From Actinomycetes bacterium (GTDB lineage Bacteria > Actinomycetota > Actinomycetes > Actinomycetales > Microbacteriaceae), in the NCBI GenBank assembly GCA_023390155.1, contig JAEWDJ010000082.1:1-17931 (forward strand): a stretch of DNA of 17,931 nucleotides. The letters run 5' to 3'. Within the stretch, counting starts at the first letter, position 1. The number at the start of each line of letters is the position of its first letter. The position numbers and the translations under genes are program-made. Below the pieces are notes generated by a model. It did no database searches, had not been told where the DNA came from, and saw nothing but the letters and a program-made list of their open reading frames with translations. Shown here piece after piece: positions 1-7,035 of this stretch.

Positions 1-526
1 TCGAGATCTGCGGGATGACGCCGGAGGCCGCGGTGTTCCGACGGAAGATCTCGCCGTACTTGCCGAGCGCGACCACGCCCTCCTGGATGCGCGCGCCGCC
101 CGAGTCGAGGATGCCGATCATCGGCACGCCGGTCTTGAGCGCGTGGTCCATGACCTTGATGATCTTCTCGCCGGCGACCTCGCCGCGCGAGCCGCCGAAG
201 ATCGTGAAGTCCTGGCTGAAGACCGCGACGTTGCGGCCGTGGATGGTGCCGACGCCGGTGACGACCGCGTCGCCGTACGGCCGCTTGGCCTCCATGCCGA
301 ACGCGTGCGTACGGTGGCGGACGAACTCGTCGAACTCGACGAAGGAGCCCTGGTCGAGCAGGAGGTCGATGCGCTCGCGAGCGGTGAGCTTGCCCTTGGC
401 GTGCTGCTTCTCGATCGCGGCCTGTCCGCTGGCGGTCACGGCCTCGTGGAACCGCTCCTTCAGGTCCGCGAGCTTGCCTGCGGTGGTGGAGAGATCGGGG
501 GTCTGACGTGCTTCGGTGTCGGTCAC
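1..526 (-). CDS. Acyl-CoA carboxylase beta subunit (carboxyltransferase), N-terminal part only
   Basis: The first 175 codons of a biotin-dependent carboxyltransferase; the 3' end lies left of the window. The family moves carboxyl groups from biotin on the alpha/BCCP subunit to acetyl-CoA or propionyl-CoA, giving malonyl- or methylmalonyl-CoA for fatty acid synthesis, in the cytoplasm. Visible family motifs are KQHAKGKLTARERIDLLLD near residue 40, then FSQDFTIFGGSRGE and GIPIIGILDSGGARIQEG-type sequence (here GVPIIGILDSGGARIQEG) in the crotonase-like fold, where the glycine-rich stretch forms the oxyanion hole. I chose GTG at 526 because a TAGAGT box ends seven bases before it, which fits a leaderless mRNA; an in-frame GTG at 535 would lie inside that box. 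It diverges from birA, whose product biotinylates the partner subunit. AccD and PccB types cannot be told apart from this fragment, so no symbol is given. Confidence 0.93.
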   Translation of the reverse strand, partial: MTDTEARQTPDLSTTAGKLADLKERFHEAVTASGQAAIEKQHAKGKLTARERIDLLLDQGSFVEFDEFVRHRTHAFGMEAKRPYGDAVVTGVGTIHGRNVAVFSQDFTIFGGSRGEVAGEKIIKVMDHALKTGVPMIGILDSGGARIQEGVVALGKYGEIFRRNTAASGVIPQIS

Positions 527-533
527 GCCGTTC

Positions 534-539
534 ACTCTA
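534..539 (-). promoter_or_regulatory. Putative -10 box (TAGAGT) of the carboxylase beta gene
   Basis: TAGAGT on the minus strand fits the actinobacterial TANNNT -10 consensus. Seven bases separate it from the GTG at 526, so transcription could begin at or next to the start codon (leaderless). No convincing -35 box is visible. The spacing is seen directly; the function is inferred. Confidence 0.5.
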
Positions 540-599
540 CCTGCCAGTGCAGAGGCGATGTCGTTGAGGAGATCCTACAAATCCGGGGCCCGACGCTGG

Positions 600-605
600 C
601 AGACT
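600..605 (+). promoter_or_regulatory. Possible -10 box (CAGACT) of birA
   Basis: CAGACT lies six bases before the ATG of birA at 612. It differs by one base from the TAGACT boxes at other genes here, and no clear ribosome-binding site precedes the ATG, so a leaderless start is plausible. The C at the first, normally conserved, position makes this the weakest of the set. Confidence 0.3.
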
Positions 606-611
606 GGGCCA

Positions 612-1391
612 ATGCAGCAGAGCGATCCCGCGGACTTCCGCCGCAGCCGAGCCGTCGTCCCCGCCCTGGAGGTCCTGGCCGAGGCCGGGTCGACGAACGA
701 CGTGCTGAGCGCCCGTGCCGCCGACCTCCCCGACCTGGCCGTGATCGTGACGGCGAACCAGACCGGCGGGCGGGGGAGGCTCGGTCGCGTCTGGGTCGCG
801 CCTCCCGGGCGCACCCTGGCGATCTCGGTCCTGCTGAAGCCGGAGGGGCTGCGCCCCGAGGCGTTCGGCTGGTTCCCGCTGCTCGCCGGGCTGGCGATGT
901 CCCGCGCCCTCGGGCCGCTCGTGCCGGGCACGGTCGCGGTGAAGTGGCCGAACGACGTGCTGATCGACGGGGCGAAGGTGAGCGGCACCCTGTCGGAGCT
1001 GCTGCCCGACCTCTCCGGGCTCGTGATCGGCGTCGGCGTCAACCTGTCGCAGCAGCGGGAGGAGCTGCCGACCGAGACCTCCACCTCGCTCGTCGTCGCC
1101 GGGGCGGACGCACCGGACCCGGACGCCGTGCTCTCGGCCTACCTCATCCAGCTGACCACGCTCTATCGCGAGTACGTCGCCGCCGGAGGCGACCCGGCCC
1201 GCAGCGCCCTCCACGACGCGGTCGAGGAGGCCTGCCACACGATCGGCCGATCGGTGCGGGTCGAGCTCCCCGGCGGCGACTCGCTGCTCGGCACCGCCGT
1301 CGGCCTCGACCTCGACGGTCGCCTGATCGTGGAGTCGGATGCGGGGCGCACGGCTGTCGCAGCCGGCGACGTGACCCACCTGCGGTATTAA
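612..1391 (+). CDS. birA: Biotin--[acetyl-CoA-carboxylase] ligase
   Basis: A 259-residue biotin protein ligase. It makes biotinyl-5'-AMP from biotin and ATP and transfers biotin to a lysine of the BCCP domain of acyl-CoA carboxylases, in the cytoplasm. Visible motifs are GSTND (26-30), the adenylate loop GGRGRLGR (52-59), KWPNDV (111-116), KVSGTLSE (122-129) and GVGVN (140-144), followed by a small C-terminal domain ending at residue 259. There is no N-terminal helix-turn-helix before the catalytic domain, so this is a monofunctional ligase and not the E. coli-type repressor. ATG at 612 was chosen because the CAGACT box sits six bases upstream and the family domain begins soon after; an in-frame ATG at 516 would overlap the divergent carboxylase gene. 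Its neighbour is a likely partner enzyme. The stop overlaps the next gene's ATG by one base (TAATG). Confidence 0.95.
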   Translation: MQQSDPADFRRSRAVVPALEVLAEAGSTNDVLSARAADLPDLAVIVTANQTGGRGRLGRVWVAPPGRTLAISVLLKPEGLRPEAFGWFPLLAGLAMSRALGPLVPGTVAVKWPNDVLIDGAKVSGTLSELLPDLSGLVIGVGVNLSQQREELPTETSTSLVVAGADAPDPDAVLSAYLIQLTTLYREYVAAGGDPARSALHDAVEEACHTIGRSVRVELPGGDSLLGTAVGLDLDGRLIVESDAGRTAVAAGDVTHLRY

Positions 1392-1948
1392 TGGGAAGCA
1401 TGAGCAACGCGACGGACGGGGTGCCCGGACAGCCCCCGGAGCGGGTCGTGGCGCGTCTGCGCCGCAACGCGCGCGTGCTGTTCTGGCCGAGCCTCGCCCT
1501 GATCGCCGCGAGCGGCGCCGTCGGGTACTTCGCGGGGCGCCTCGACGAGGTGTGGGAGATCGTCCTGCTGTGGTCCGCCGCCGCGGCCGTCCTGCTCCTG
1601 CTCTTCCTCCTGCCTCTCGCGGCCTGGCTGAGCCGGCGCTACACGATCACCACCCGCCGCATCATCATCCGGCACGGCTTCTTCGTGCGGGTGCGGCAGG
1701 AGCTCCTGCACAGCCGGGGCTACGACGTGAGCGTCAAGCGCAACTGGCTGCAGAGCGCGTTCCGGTCGGGGGACGTGCGCATCAACGCCGGACTCGACCA
1801 TCCCGTCGTGCTGAAGGACGTGCCCAAGGCCGACCAGGTGCAGCGAGCCCTCGGCGAGCTGATGGAGCACGCCCAGACGGTCGTGGGCCTGCGCCGTCAG
1901 CAGTCGGAGTCAGTCTCCGACGAGACCACGGTCTGGGGAGCCCGCTAG
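1391..1948 (+). CDS. PH-domain (bPH2, YdbS-like) membrane protein
   Basis: A protein of 185 residues (182 if the in-frame ATG at 1400 is used). Two hydrophobic segments, around residues 31-48 and 55-79, are followed by a bacterial PH-like domain containing the RRYTITTRRIIIRHGFF stretch, RQELLHSRGYDVSV and GDVRINAG. This is the usual plan of small DUF304/bPH2 membrane proteins, whose role is unknown. ATG 1391 is preferred because it overlaps the birA stop (TAATG) and could be translated by coupling; neither start has a good ribosome-binding site at normal spacing. It sits after birA in many actinobacterial genomes, as I recall it, but no functional link is shown. The last 39 bases overlap the 3' end of the convergent GtrA gene. 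Confidence 0.85.
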   Translation: MGSMSNATDGVPGQPPERVVARLRRNARVLFWPSLALIAASGAVGYFAGRLDEVWEIVLLWSAAAAVLLLLFLLPLAAWLSRRYTITTRRIIIRHGFFVRVRQELLHSRGYDVSVKRNWLQSAFRSGDVRINAGLDHPVVLKDVPKADQVQRALGELMEHAQTVVGLRRQQSESVSDETTVWGAR

Positions 1949-2473
1949 CGTCGAGCCGGTGCGCACCGGAGGCTCGGCTGTCGCCGGACGCGCAGCCCGC
2001 GTCGCGCGTCGGACGGCCTGTCGCTCGGCGCGGTCGGGCGAGAACACCCACCAGCGGTAGAACGCGAACCGGAACACCATCCCGAGCGCGAGGCCGACGA
2101 CGTTGTTCGCGATGTTGTCCGCCAGGAGCGACGTGTAGCCGAGCAGGTAGTGCGAGACCCACACGCAGAGCAGCGGGATGGCCATCCCGGCCAGGCTGAC
2201 GACGAGGAACTCGGCGCCCTCCCTGGCGGTGTTCTCCTGCCGGTTCTGCGAGAACGCCCAGTAGCGGTTGCCCACCCAGTTGGTGCCGATGGCGACGAGG
2301 GTGGCGATCGCCGTGGCGATCAGTGTCTTGTGCGGCACCCCCGAGAGCACGGTCAGCATCAGGGCGTTGAACACCGCGAGGTTCACGACGAACCCGACCG
2401 CTCCCACCGCGCCGAACTTGATCAGCTGGGGGAGGAGCCGCGCCTTGCGCGCGGGAGGTTTCTCGATCGTCAT
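1910..2473 (-). CDS. GtrA family membrane protein
   Basis: A 187-residue protein with four hydrophobic segments at about residues 18-41, 49-66, 89-109 and 119-138. Family signatures are LIKFGAVGAVGFVVNLAVF at the start of the first segment and NRYWAF (69-74) and FYRWWVF (138-144) after the second and fourth. GtrA proteins act in the cytoplasmic membrane and are proposed to flip or process polyprenyl-phosphate-linked sugars for decorating surface polysaccharides or teichoic acids. The tail after residue 145 is rich in Arg, Ala and Pro and probably lies in the cytoplasm. ATG 2473 gives the family's usual N-terminus (MTIEKPP then a basic stretch), with GGAG just upstream but very close. The gene ends inside the convergent PH-domain gene and diverges from purK. 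Its sugar substrate cannot be read from the sequence. Confidence 0.9.
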   Translation of the reverse strand: MTIEKPPARKARLLPQLIKFGAVGAVGFVVNLAVFNALMLTVLSGVPHKTLIATAIATLVAIGTNWVGNRYWAFSQNRQENTAREGAEFLVVSLAGMAIPLLCVWVSHYLLGYTSLLADNIANNVVGLALGMVFRFAFYRWWVFSPDRAERQAVRRATRAARPATAEPPVRTGSTLAGSPDRGLVGD

Positions 2474-2590
2474 GCTCCGGCCGTCTGGATGCGGGAAGAT
2501 AGGGAGTGCGATCGCCACAATACGCGAGCCCGGTTTCCTGTTGCTGGGAGTTGACACGGCGTCCATGAAGAGTCGAGGAGAGAGCGTTCG

Positions 2591-3730
2591 ATGGTCAGGA
2601 ACACAGTCGGAGTGATCGGCGGCGGCCAGCTGGCCCGGATGATGATCCCCCCGGCGGTGGAGCTGGGCATCGACATCCGCGTGCTCGAGGAGGCCGCGGG
2701 GATGAGCGCAGAGATCGCCGCGACCGGCGTCGGCGACTACCGCGACCTCGACACCGTCCTCGCCTTCGCCGAGACCGTCGACGTCGTCACCTTCGACCAC
2801 GAGCACGTGCCGCCGGCGATCCTCCGGGAGCTGGTGGAGCGCGGGATCCCCGTGCACCCGGGCCCGGACGCGCTGCTCTACGCGCAGGACAAGATCGAGA
2901 TGCGGGCCAAGCTCACCGAGCTCGGCCTCCCCGTCCCCGACTGGGCGGCGGTGGAGTCGGCCGACGAGCTGGCGGCGTTCCTCGCCGACCACGGTGGCCG
3001 GGCCGTCGTCAAGACCGCGCGCGGCGGCTACGACGGCAAGGGTGTCCGCGTCGTCTCCGAGCCCGCCGAGGTCGACGACTGGTTCCTGGCGCTCGCCGAG
3101 GACGGCCGCGGCGGCGCCCTGCTCGTCGAGGAGCTGGTCTCGTTCCGCCGCGAGCTCGCCCAGCTGATCGCTCGCCGGCCGTCCGGCGAGTCGGTCGTGT
3201 GGCCCGTGGTCGAGACGGTGCAGCGCGACGGCGTGTGCGCCGAGGTCATCGCACCCGCACCGGGAGCCACCGGGCGCGTGGCCGAGGCGGCCGCGGACAT
3301 CGCCACCCGCATCGCCGACGGGCTCGGCGTCACCGGCGTGCTCGCGGTCGAGCTGTTCGAGACGACCGACGGCCGCATCCTGGTCAACGAGCTCGCGATG
3401 CGTCCGCACAACAGCGGCCACTGGTCCATCGAGGGCGCCGTGACGAGCCAGTTCGAGCAGCACCTGCGCGCGGTGCTCGACCTGCCCCTCGGCGAGGCGC
3501 GTGCACGCGACGAGTGGTCCGTGATGGTCAACATCCTGGGCGGACCGGCGGAGGGCACACTGCAGGACCGCTACCCGGCCGCGCTCGCCGCGCATCCCGA
3601 GGCCAAGTTCCACGGCTACGGCAAGGAGCCGCGTCCCGGTCGCAAGGTCGGCCACGTGACCGTCGGCGGCGACGACCTCGACGACGTGGTGTACCGCGCC
3701 CGCGCGGCCGCCGCCTTCTTCGAGGGCTGA
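2591..3730 (+). CDS. purK: 5-(carboxyamino)imidazole ribonucleotide synthase (PurK)
   Basis: A 379-residue ATP-grasp enzyme that makes N5-CAIR from AIR, ATP and bicarbonate in purine biosynthesis; PurE then converts the product. The N-terminal nucleotide-fold motif is GVIGGGQLARM (7-17). QDK (99-101) precedes the ATP-grasp domain, KTARGGYDGKG (141-151) is the glycine-rich ATP loop, and ILVNELAMRPHNSGHW near residue 260 is the family signature that includes metal ligands. Length matches the family. ATG 2591 follows GAGGAGAGAG about seven bases upstream, a good ribosome-binding site. A TTGACA hexamer at 2551-2556 lies upstream, but I see no matching -10. purE follows 67 bases after the stop, the usual pairing. 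Confidence 0.97.
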   Translation: MVRNTVGVIGGGQLARMMIPPAVELGIDIRVLEEAAGMSAEIAATGVGDYRDLDTVLAFAETVDVVTFDHEHVPPAILRELVERGIPVHPGPDALLYAQDKIEMRAKLTELGLPVPDWAAVESADELAAFLADHGGRAVVKTARGGYDGKGVRVVSEPAEVDDWFLALAEDGRGGALLVEELVSFRRELAQLIARRPSGESVVWPVVETVQRDGVCAEVIAPAPGATGRVAEAAADIATRIADGLGVTGVLAVELFETTDGRILVNELAMRPHNSGHWSIEGAVTSQFEQHLRAVLDLPLGEARARDEWSVMVNILGGPAEGTLQDRYPAALAAHPEAKFHGYGKEPRPGRKVGHVTVGGDDLDDVVYRARAAAAFFEG

Positions 3731-3733
3731 CGC

Positions 3734-3754
3734 CGCGCGGGCCGGACCCGCGTG
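3734..3754 (+). terminator. Short GC hairpin between purK and purE
   Basis: CGCGCGGG at 3734-3741 pairs with CCCGCGTG at 3747-3754 (eight pairs, one G-T) around the five-base loop CCGGA. No T-tract follows. It could attenuate transcription out of purK or only stabilise the mRNA end; since purE has its own -10 candidate downstream, a partial terminator is plausible. This is an inference from pairing alone. Confidence 0.35.
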
Positions 3755-3784
3755 CCGTAACCCGGACGCGGGGGAGCGCGCCCC

Positions 3785-3790
3785 TACGAT
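3785..3790 (+). promoter_or_regulatory. Putative -10 box (TACGAT) of purE
   Basis: TACGAT lies seven bases before the ATG at 3798, the spacing expected for a leaderless transcript. The alternative ATG at 3789 overlaps the box itself. This suggests that purE (and the coupled LCP gene) can be transcribed separately from purK. No clear -35 is seen. Confidence 0.45.
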
Positions 3791-3797
3791 GGTGGGC

Positions 3798-4301
3798 ATG
3801 CCCGACAAGTCCCCCGCCCTCGTGTCCGTCGTGATGGGTTCCGACTCCGACTGGTCCGTGATGCAGGAGGCCTCGACGCTGCTCACCGAGTTCGGCGTCG
3901 CCCACGAGGTCGAGGTCGTCTCGGCGCACCGCACGCCCGTGAAGATGATCGACTTCGGCAAGGCCGCCGCCGCACGCGGGATCCGCGTCATCATCGCCGG
4001 CGCCGGCGGAGCCGCCCACCTCCCCGGCATGCTCGCCGCCGTGACCACGCTGCCGGTCGTCGGTGTTCCCGTTCCGCTCGCCCGCCTCGACGGTATGGAC
4101 TCGCTCCTCTCGATCGTGCAGATGCCCGCCGGCGTCCCGGTCGCGACCGTCTCCATCGGCGGCGCGCGCAACGCCGGCCTGCTCGCGGTCAAGATCCTGG
4201 CGACCTCCGACCCGGAGCTCGCGTCCGCCCTCGAGCGCTTCGCCGCCGACCTGGAGGCCACCGTCGAGCAGAAGAACGCGGCCCTCCAAGCGAAGCTATG
4301 A
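3798..4301 (+). CDS. purE: 5-(carboxyamino)imidazole ribonucleotide mutase (PurE)
   Basis: A 167-residue class I PurE, which converts N5-CAIR to CAIR in purine biosynthesis as a soluble cytoplasmic octamer. Visible motifs are VVMGSDSDW (11-19, phosphate and substrate binding), SAHRTP (42-47, with the catalytic histidine His44), AGAGGAAHLPGM (67-78) and QMPAGVPVATV near residue 108. Length matches the family. I chose ATG 3798 over the in-frame ATG 3789 (three residues longer) because of the TACGAT box seven bases upstream. The gene's TGA overlaps the next ATG (ATGA), so the downstream LCP gene is probably translated by coupling. The PurK/PurE pair together replaces the single-step class II enzyme. 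Confidence 0.96.
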   Translation: MPDKSPALVSVVMGSDSDWSVMQEASTLLTEFGVAHEVEVVSAHRTPVKMIDFGKAAAARGIRVIIAGAGGAAHLPGMLAAVTTLPVVGVPVPLARLDGMDSLLSIVQMPAGVPVATVSIGGARNAGLLAVKILATSDPELASALERFAADLEATVEQKNAALQAKL

Positions 4302-5656
4302 ACCCGACGAGCCCGCTGCGTCACCCCGACGCGTCGTCCGCTCCCGTCATGACCCGGCGGGGCTGGTGGCTCGTCCTGCTGAACGTGCTGCTCCCCGGCT
4401 CGGCCCAGGTCGTCGCGGGCGACAGGAGGCTGGGACGCGTGGGCCTGATCGCCACCGGCGTGCTGTGGCTGCTGGGCATCGTCGCCCTCGCGACCTACCT
4501 CGTCGCGCCGACGACGGTGTACACGTTCGCCACGCAGGCGGGCAGCCTCACCGCGCTGCAGATCCTGCTCATCGCCTATGCCGTGCTCTGGGTCGTGCTC
4601 ACGCTCGACACGCTGCGCCTCGTGCGGCTCGTCAAGACGCGCCGCAACGCGCGCGGCTGGATCGCCGCCTTCGCCGTCCTGGTCCTGGTCGGGCTGACGG
4701 GGACGGCCGGCTACGCCTCCGTCGTCGCCGGCTCGGCGCGTGGCGCGCTGGGCGACATCTTCTCGGCCGGCCCTTCCGAGCCGCCCGTGGACGGCCGCTA
4801 CAACATCATGCTCCTCGGCGGCGACGCCGGCCCCGACCGCGACGGCCTGCGCCCCGACAGCATGTCGGTCGTCAGCATCGACGCGACCACCGGCAAAGCG
4901 GTCACCATCGGCCTCCCGCGCGACCTGGACCCGGTCCCGTTCCCGGAATCGTCGCCACTGCACGCCCTGTACCCCGACGGCTACGGCTACGGGGACCGCT
5001 GCGACGTGGACGTCTGCCAGCTCAACTCCATCTACACCGAGGTCGAGACCTACAAGTCCGACCTCTACCCGAACGCCAAGAAGAACAAGAGCGAGCCGGG
5101 GATCGAGGCCATGCGCGACGCCCTGGAGGGCGCGACCGGGTTGACCATCCAGTACTACGTCCTGATCGACATGCAGGGCTTCGCCGACCTCATCGACGCG
5201 CTCGGCGGTGTCGACGTCACGGTCGCCGACCGCATCCCGATCGGCGGAGACGAGGACCTGAACGGGGTCGTCGAGTGGATCGAACCCGGGCAGCGCCACC
5301 TGGACGGCTACCACGCCCAGTGGTACGCCCGCGCCCGCCACGGCTCCAGCGACTACGACCGGATGGCGCGCCAGCGGCAGCTGCAGGACGCGATCCTCAA
5401 GCAGGTCAACCCGGTGAACGTCGTGAGCAAGTTCGAGGGCATCGCGAAGGCGGGCTCTCAGGTGATGAAGACCGACATCCCGCAGTCGATGCTCGGCTAC
5501 TTCGTCGACCTCGGGATGAAGACCAGGAAGCTGCCCGTCGACCAGCTCGAGCTCGTGCCGCCGACCATCAACCCGACGGAGCCGGACTACGCACAGATCC
5601 ACCAGTTGGTGCAGCAGGCGGTCACGCCGGCATCCCCGACACCCACGGCGAAATAG
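4298..5656 (+). CDS. LCP (LytR-CpsA-Psr) family cell-wall polymer ligase
   Basis: A 452-residue membrane protein. LCP enzymes transfer lipid-linked glycopolymers (teichoic acids, arabinogalactan, capsule) to peptidoglycan, with the catalytic domain outside the membrane. The N-terminal third carries about four hydrophobic segments (roughly 23-40, 46-70, 85-106 and 121-145), more than the single anchor usual in the family. The LCP domain runs from about 167 to 370: NIMLLGGDAG (169-178), RPDSMSVVS (185-193) with the metal-binding aspartate, IGLPRDL (204-210), and RARHGSSDYDRMARQRQ (345-361) with the conserved arginines that hold the polyprenyl pyrophosphate. Two cysteines (235, 240) inside the domain could form a disulfide. 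The C-terminal tail is Thr/Pro-rich. It overlaps purE by four bases and precedes the rhamnose and glycosyltransferase genes, which suggests it attaches the polymer they make. Its substrate is inferred only. Confidence 0.93.
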   Translation: MNPTSPLRHPDASSAPVMTRRGWWLVLLNVLLPGSAQVVAGDRRLGRVGLIATGVLWLLGIVALATYLVAPTTVYTFATQAGSLTALQILLIAYAVLWVVLTLDTLRLVRLVKTRRNARGWIAAFAVLVLVGLTGTAGYASVVAGSARGALGDIFSAGPSEPPVDGRYNIMLLGGDAGPDRDGLRPDSMSVVSIDATTGKAVTIGLPRDLDPVPFPESSPLHALYPDGYGYGDRCDVDVCQLNSIYTEVETYKSDLYPNAKKNKSEPGIEAMRDALEGATGLTIQYYVLIDMQGFADLIDALGGVDVTVADRIPIGGDEDLNGVVEWIEPGQRHLDGYHAQWYARARHGSSDYDRMARQRQLQDAILKQVNPVNVVSKFEGIAKAGSQVMKTDIPQSMLGYFVDLGMKTRKLPVDQLELVPPTINPTEPDYAQIHQLVQQAVTPASPTPTAK

Positions 5657-5727
5657 CCCCGCTGCGCCCCTCCACCGCACACAGCTGACCCCTGAACAGG
5701 TCACAGGAACCGCCCAGGGCAACCCCG

Positions 5728-5733
5728 TAGCGT
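5728..5733 (+). promoter_or_regulatory. Possible -10 box (TAGCGT) of the acyltransferase gene
   Basis: TAGCGT fits TANNNT and lies nine bases before the ATG at 5743, so a leaderless or near-leaderless transcript is possible. No -35 is recognised. The spacing is a little longer than at the other genes here. Confidence 0.3.
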
Positions 5734-5742
5734 CGCCGCCCT

Positions 5743-7035
5743 ATGACGGGTACTGGTGGAAACGTGGCAGAGACGACGAATCGACGACCGGCGGGCGGCC
5801 GGCTGACAGGACTCGACGGCCTCCGCGGACTCGCAGCGGTGATCGTCGTGTTCCACCACGCCCTCTACACGAACCCCGATTTCCCCGGCGCGCCGGGCGG
5901 CGGCGACGCCCCCGTCGGCTCGCCGATGTGGTGGATCAGCTACACGCCGCTCAAGTTCCTGACGGCCGGCGTGGAGTCCGTGATCGTGTTCTTCGTGCTC
6001 TCCGGTCTCGTGGTCACCCTGCCGGTGGTGCGCCATCGCGGCTTCGACTGGGTCGCGTACTTCCCGCGTCGCGTGGTGCGGCTGATGGTGCCCGTGATCG
6101 CCTCGGTGCTCCTGGCTGCGGCCTGGGTCGCCGCCATCCCGCAGATCTCGACGCAGGCGAAGGGGACCTGGCTGAGCGACTCGTCGACGCCGAACTTCGG
6201 CTGGGAGTACATCGTCAAGGCGATCGACCTCCTCGGCGGCGACGGCCAGATCAACAACCCCTTGTGGTCGCTGCGCTGGGAGCTCGTGTTCTCGCTGGCG
6301 CTGCCCGTCTTCGCCATGGCGGCCATCGCGGTCCGCAAGTGGTGGATCGGCGGCCTGGCCCTGGCGTGCGCGCTCACCTGGCTGGGCGCCCGGGCCGGTT
6401 CGGGCGAGCTCGAGTACCTCCCGGCGTTCTTCGTCGGCGCCGTCATCGCGGTGCGTCTCGACGCCGTGCGCAACGTCGCCGACCGCATCAACGCGCGGTG
6501 GTTCCGCCACCCGCTCTGGGCCGGCTTGACCGTCGGCAGCGCCCTGCTGCTGATCGCGCCGTGGCTCTTCGGCCCGGGCATCGCCGACCTCCCGGAGCTG
6601 CACAACGCCCTCAAGGGCCTGGTGCCGCTGGCCGCCGCCGGCCTCGTCGTCGCGGTGCTCGGCTGGAAGCCGCTGCGGGCGATCTTCGAGTCCCGCCCCT
6701 TCCAGTTCGCCGGCACGATCTCGTTCAGCCTGTACCTGGTGCACGTGCCGATCCTGATCTTCAGCACCTACCTCTTCGCGGACGAGCCCTGGTACGTGGC
6801 GCTGCTGTTCGGCATCCCGCTCTCGGTCGCCGTCTCGGTCGGGTTCACCTGGCTCATCGAGAAGCGCAGCCACGGCTGGTCGAAGGCCGTCGGCGCCTGG
6901 GCGAGCGAGCGTTACCGGGCCTGGTTCGGGCGCGAGGAGTCGGAAGGGCAGGCGCAGTCCGCTGGCGGCGATGAGAACCGCGCGCGTGAGAACCGCGCCC
7001 GCGAGAACGCCCCTGAGGTCGCCGGCCGCCGCTAG
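5743..7035 (+). CDS. Acyltransferase-3 family membrane protein (OafA/YrhL type)
   Basis: A 430-residue polytopic membrane protein of the acyltransferase-3 family, which transfers acetyl or other acyl groups to sugars of surface polysaccharides, peptidoglycan or secondary metabolites. The hallmark start LTGLDGLRGLAAVIVVFHH (21-39) includes the conserved histidine pair. It is followed by the VIVFFVLSGLVVTLP segment (80-94) and YFPRRVVRL (106-114). Many hydrophobic segments follow, up to the WLIEKRSH stretch near residue 375. The C-terminal tail is charged and contains a short tandem repeat (ENRAR twice). ATG 5743 was chosen; an in-frame GTG at 5764 preceded by GGTGGA is an alternative and would remove seven residues. 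It follows the LCP gene by 86 bases and ends tail-to-tail with the next gene, sharing CTAG. A role in O-acylating the locally made polymer is inferred. Confidence 0.92.
   Translation: MTGTGGNVAETTNRRPAGGRLTGLDGLRGLAAVIVVFHHALYTNPDFPGAPGGGDAPVGSPMWWISYTPLKFLTAGVESVIVFFVLSGLVVTLPVVRHRGFDWVAYFPRRVVRLMVPVIASVLLAAAWVAAIPQISTQAKGTWLSDSSTPNFGWEYIVKAIDLLGGDGQINNPLWSLRWELVFSLALPVFAMAAIAVRKWWIGGLALACALTWLGARAGSGELEYLPAFFVGAVIAVRLDAVRNVADRINARWFRHPLWAGLTVGSALLLIAPWLFGPGIADLPELHNALKGLVPLAAAGLVVAVLGWKPLRAIFESRPFQFAGTISFSLYLVHVPILIFSTYLFADEPWYVALLFGIPLSVAVSVGFTWLIEKRSHGWSKAVGAWASERYRAWFGREESEGQAQSAGGDENRARENRARENAPEVAGRR
6973..7011 (+). repeat. 15-base tandem repeat in the acyltransferase gene's 3' end
   Basis: GAGAACCGCGCGCGT (6973-6987) is followed directly by GAGAACCGCGCCCGC (6988-7002), one base different, and then by a partial third copy beginning GAGAACGCC. 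The units encode ENRAR in the cytoplasmic or tail part of the protein. In-frame units of this kind can expand or shrink by slippage; no function is implied. Confidence 0.7.

Noticed and set aside
2487..2554. Short plus-strand frame upstream of purK as a leader peptide
   Set aside because: No ribosome-binding site and no regulatory codon run; it is the end of a longer frame antisense to GtrA.
2551..2556. TTGACA as a -35 box of purK
   Set aside because: The hexamer is perfect, but no TANNNT or similar box lies 16-18 bases downstream, so I did not call a promoter.
1910..5722. Very long minus-strand open frame (1270 codons)
   Set aside because: Only its last 187 codons (from 2473) match a family, GtrA. 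The rest lies antisense to purK, purE and the LCP gene and has the His/Asp/Arg-rich composition of GC-driven antisense frames.
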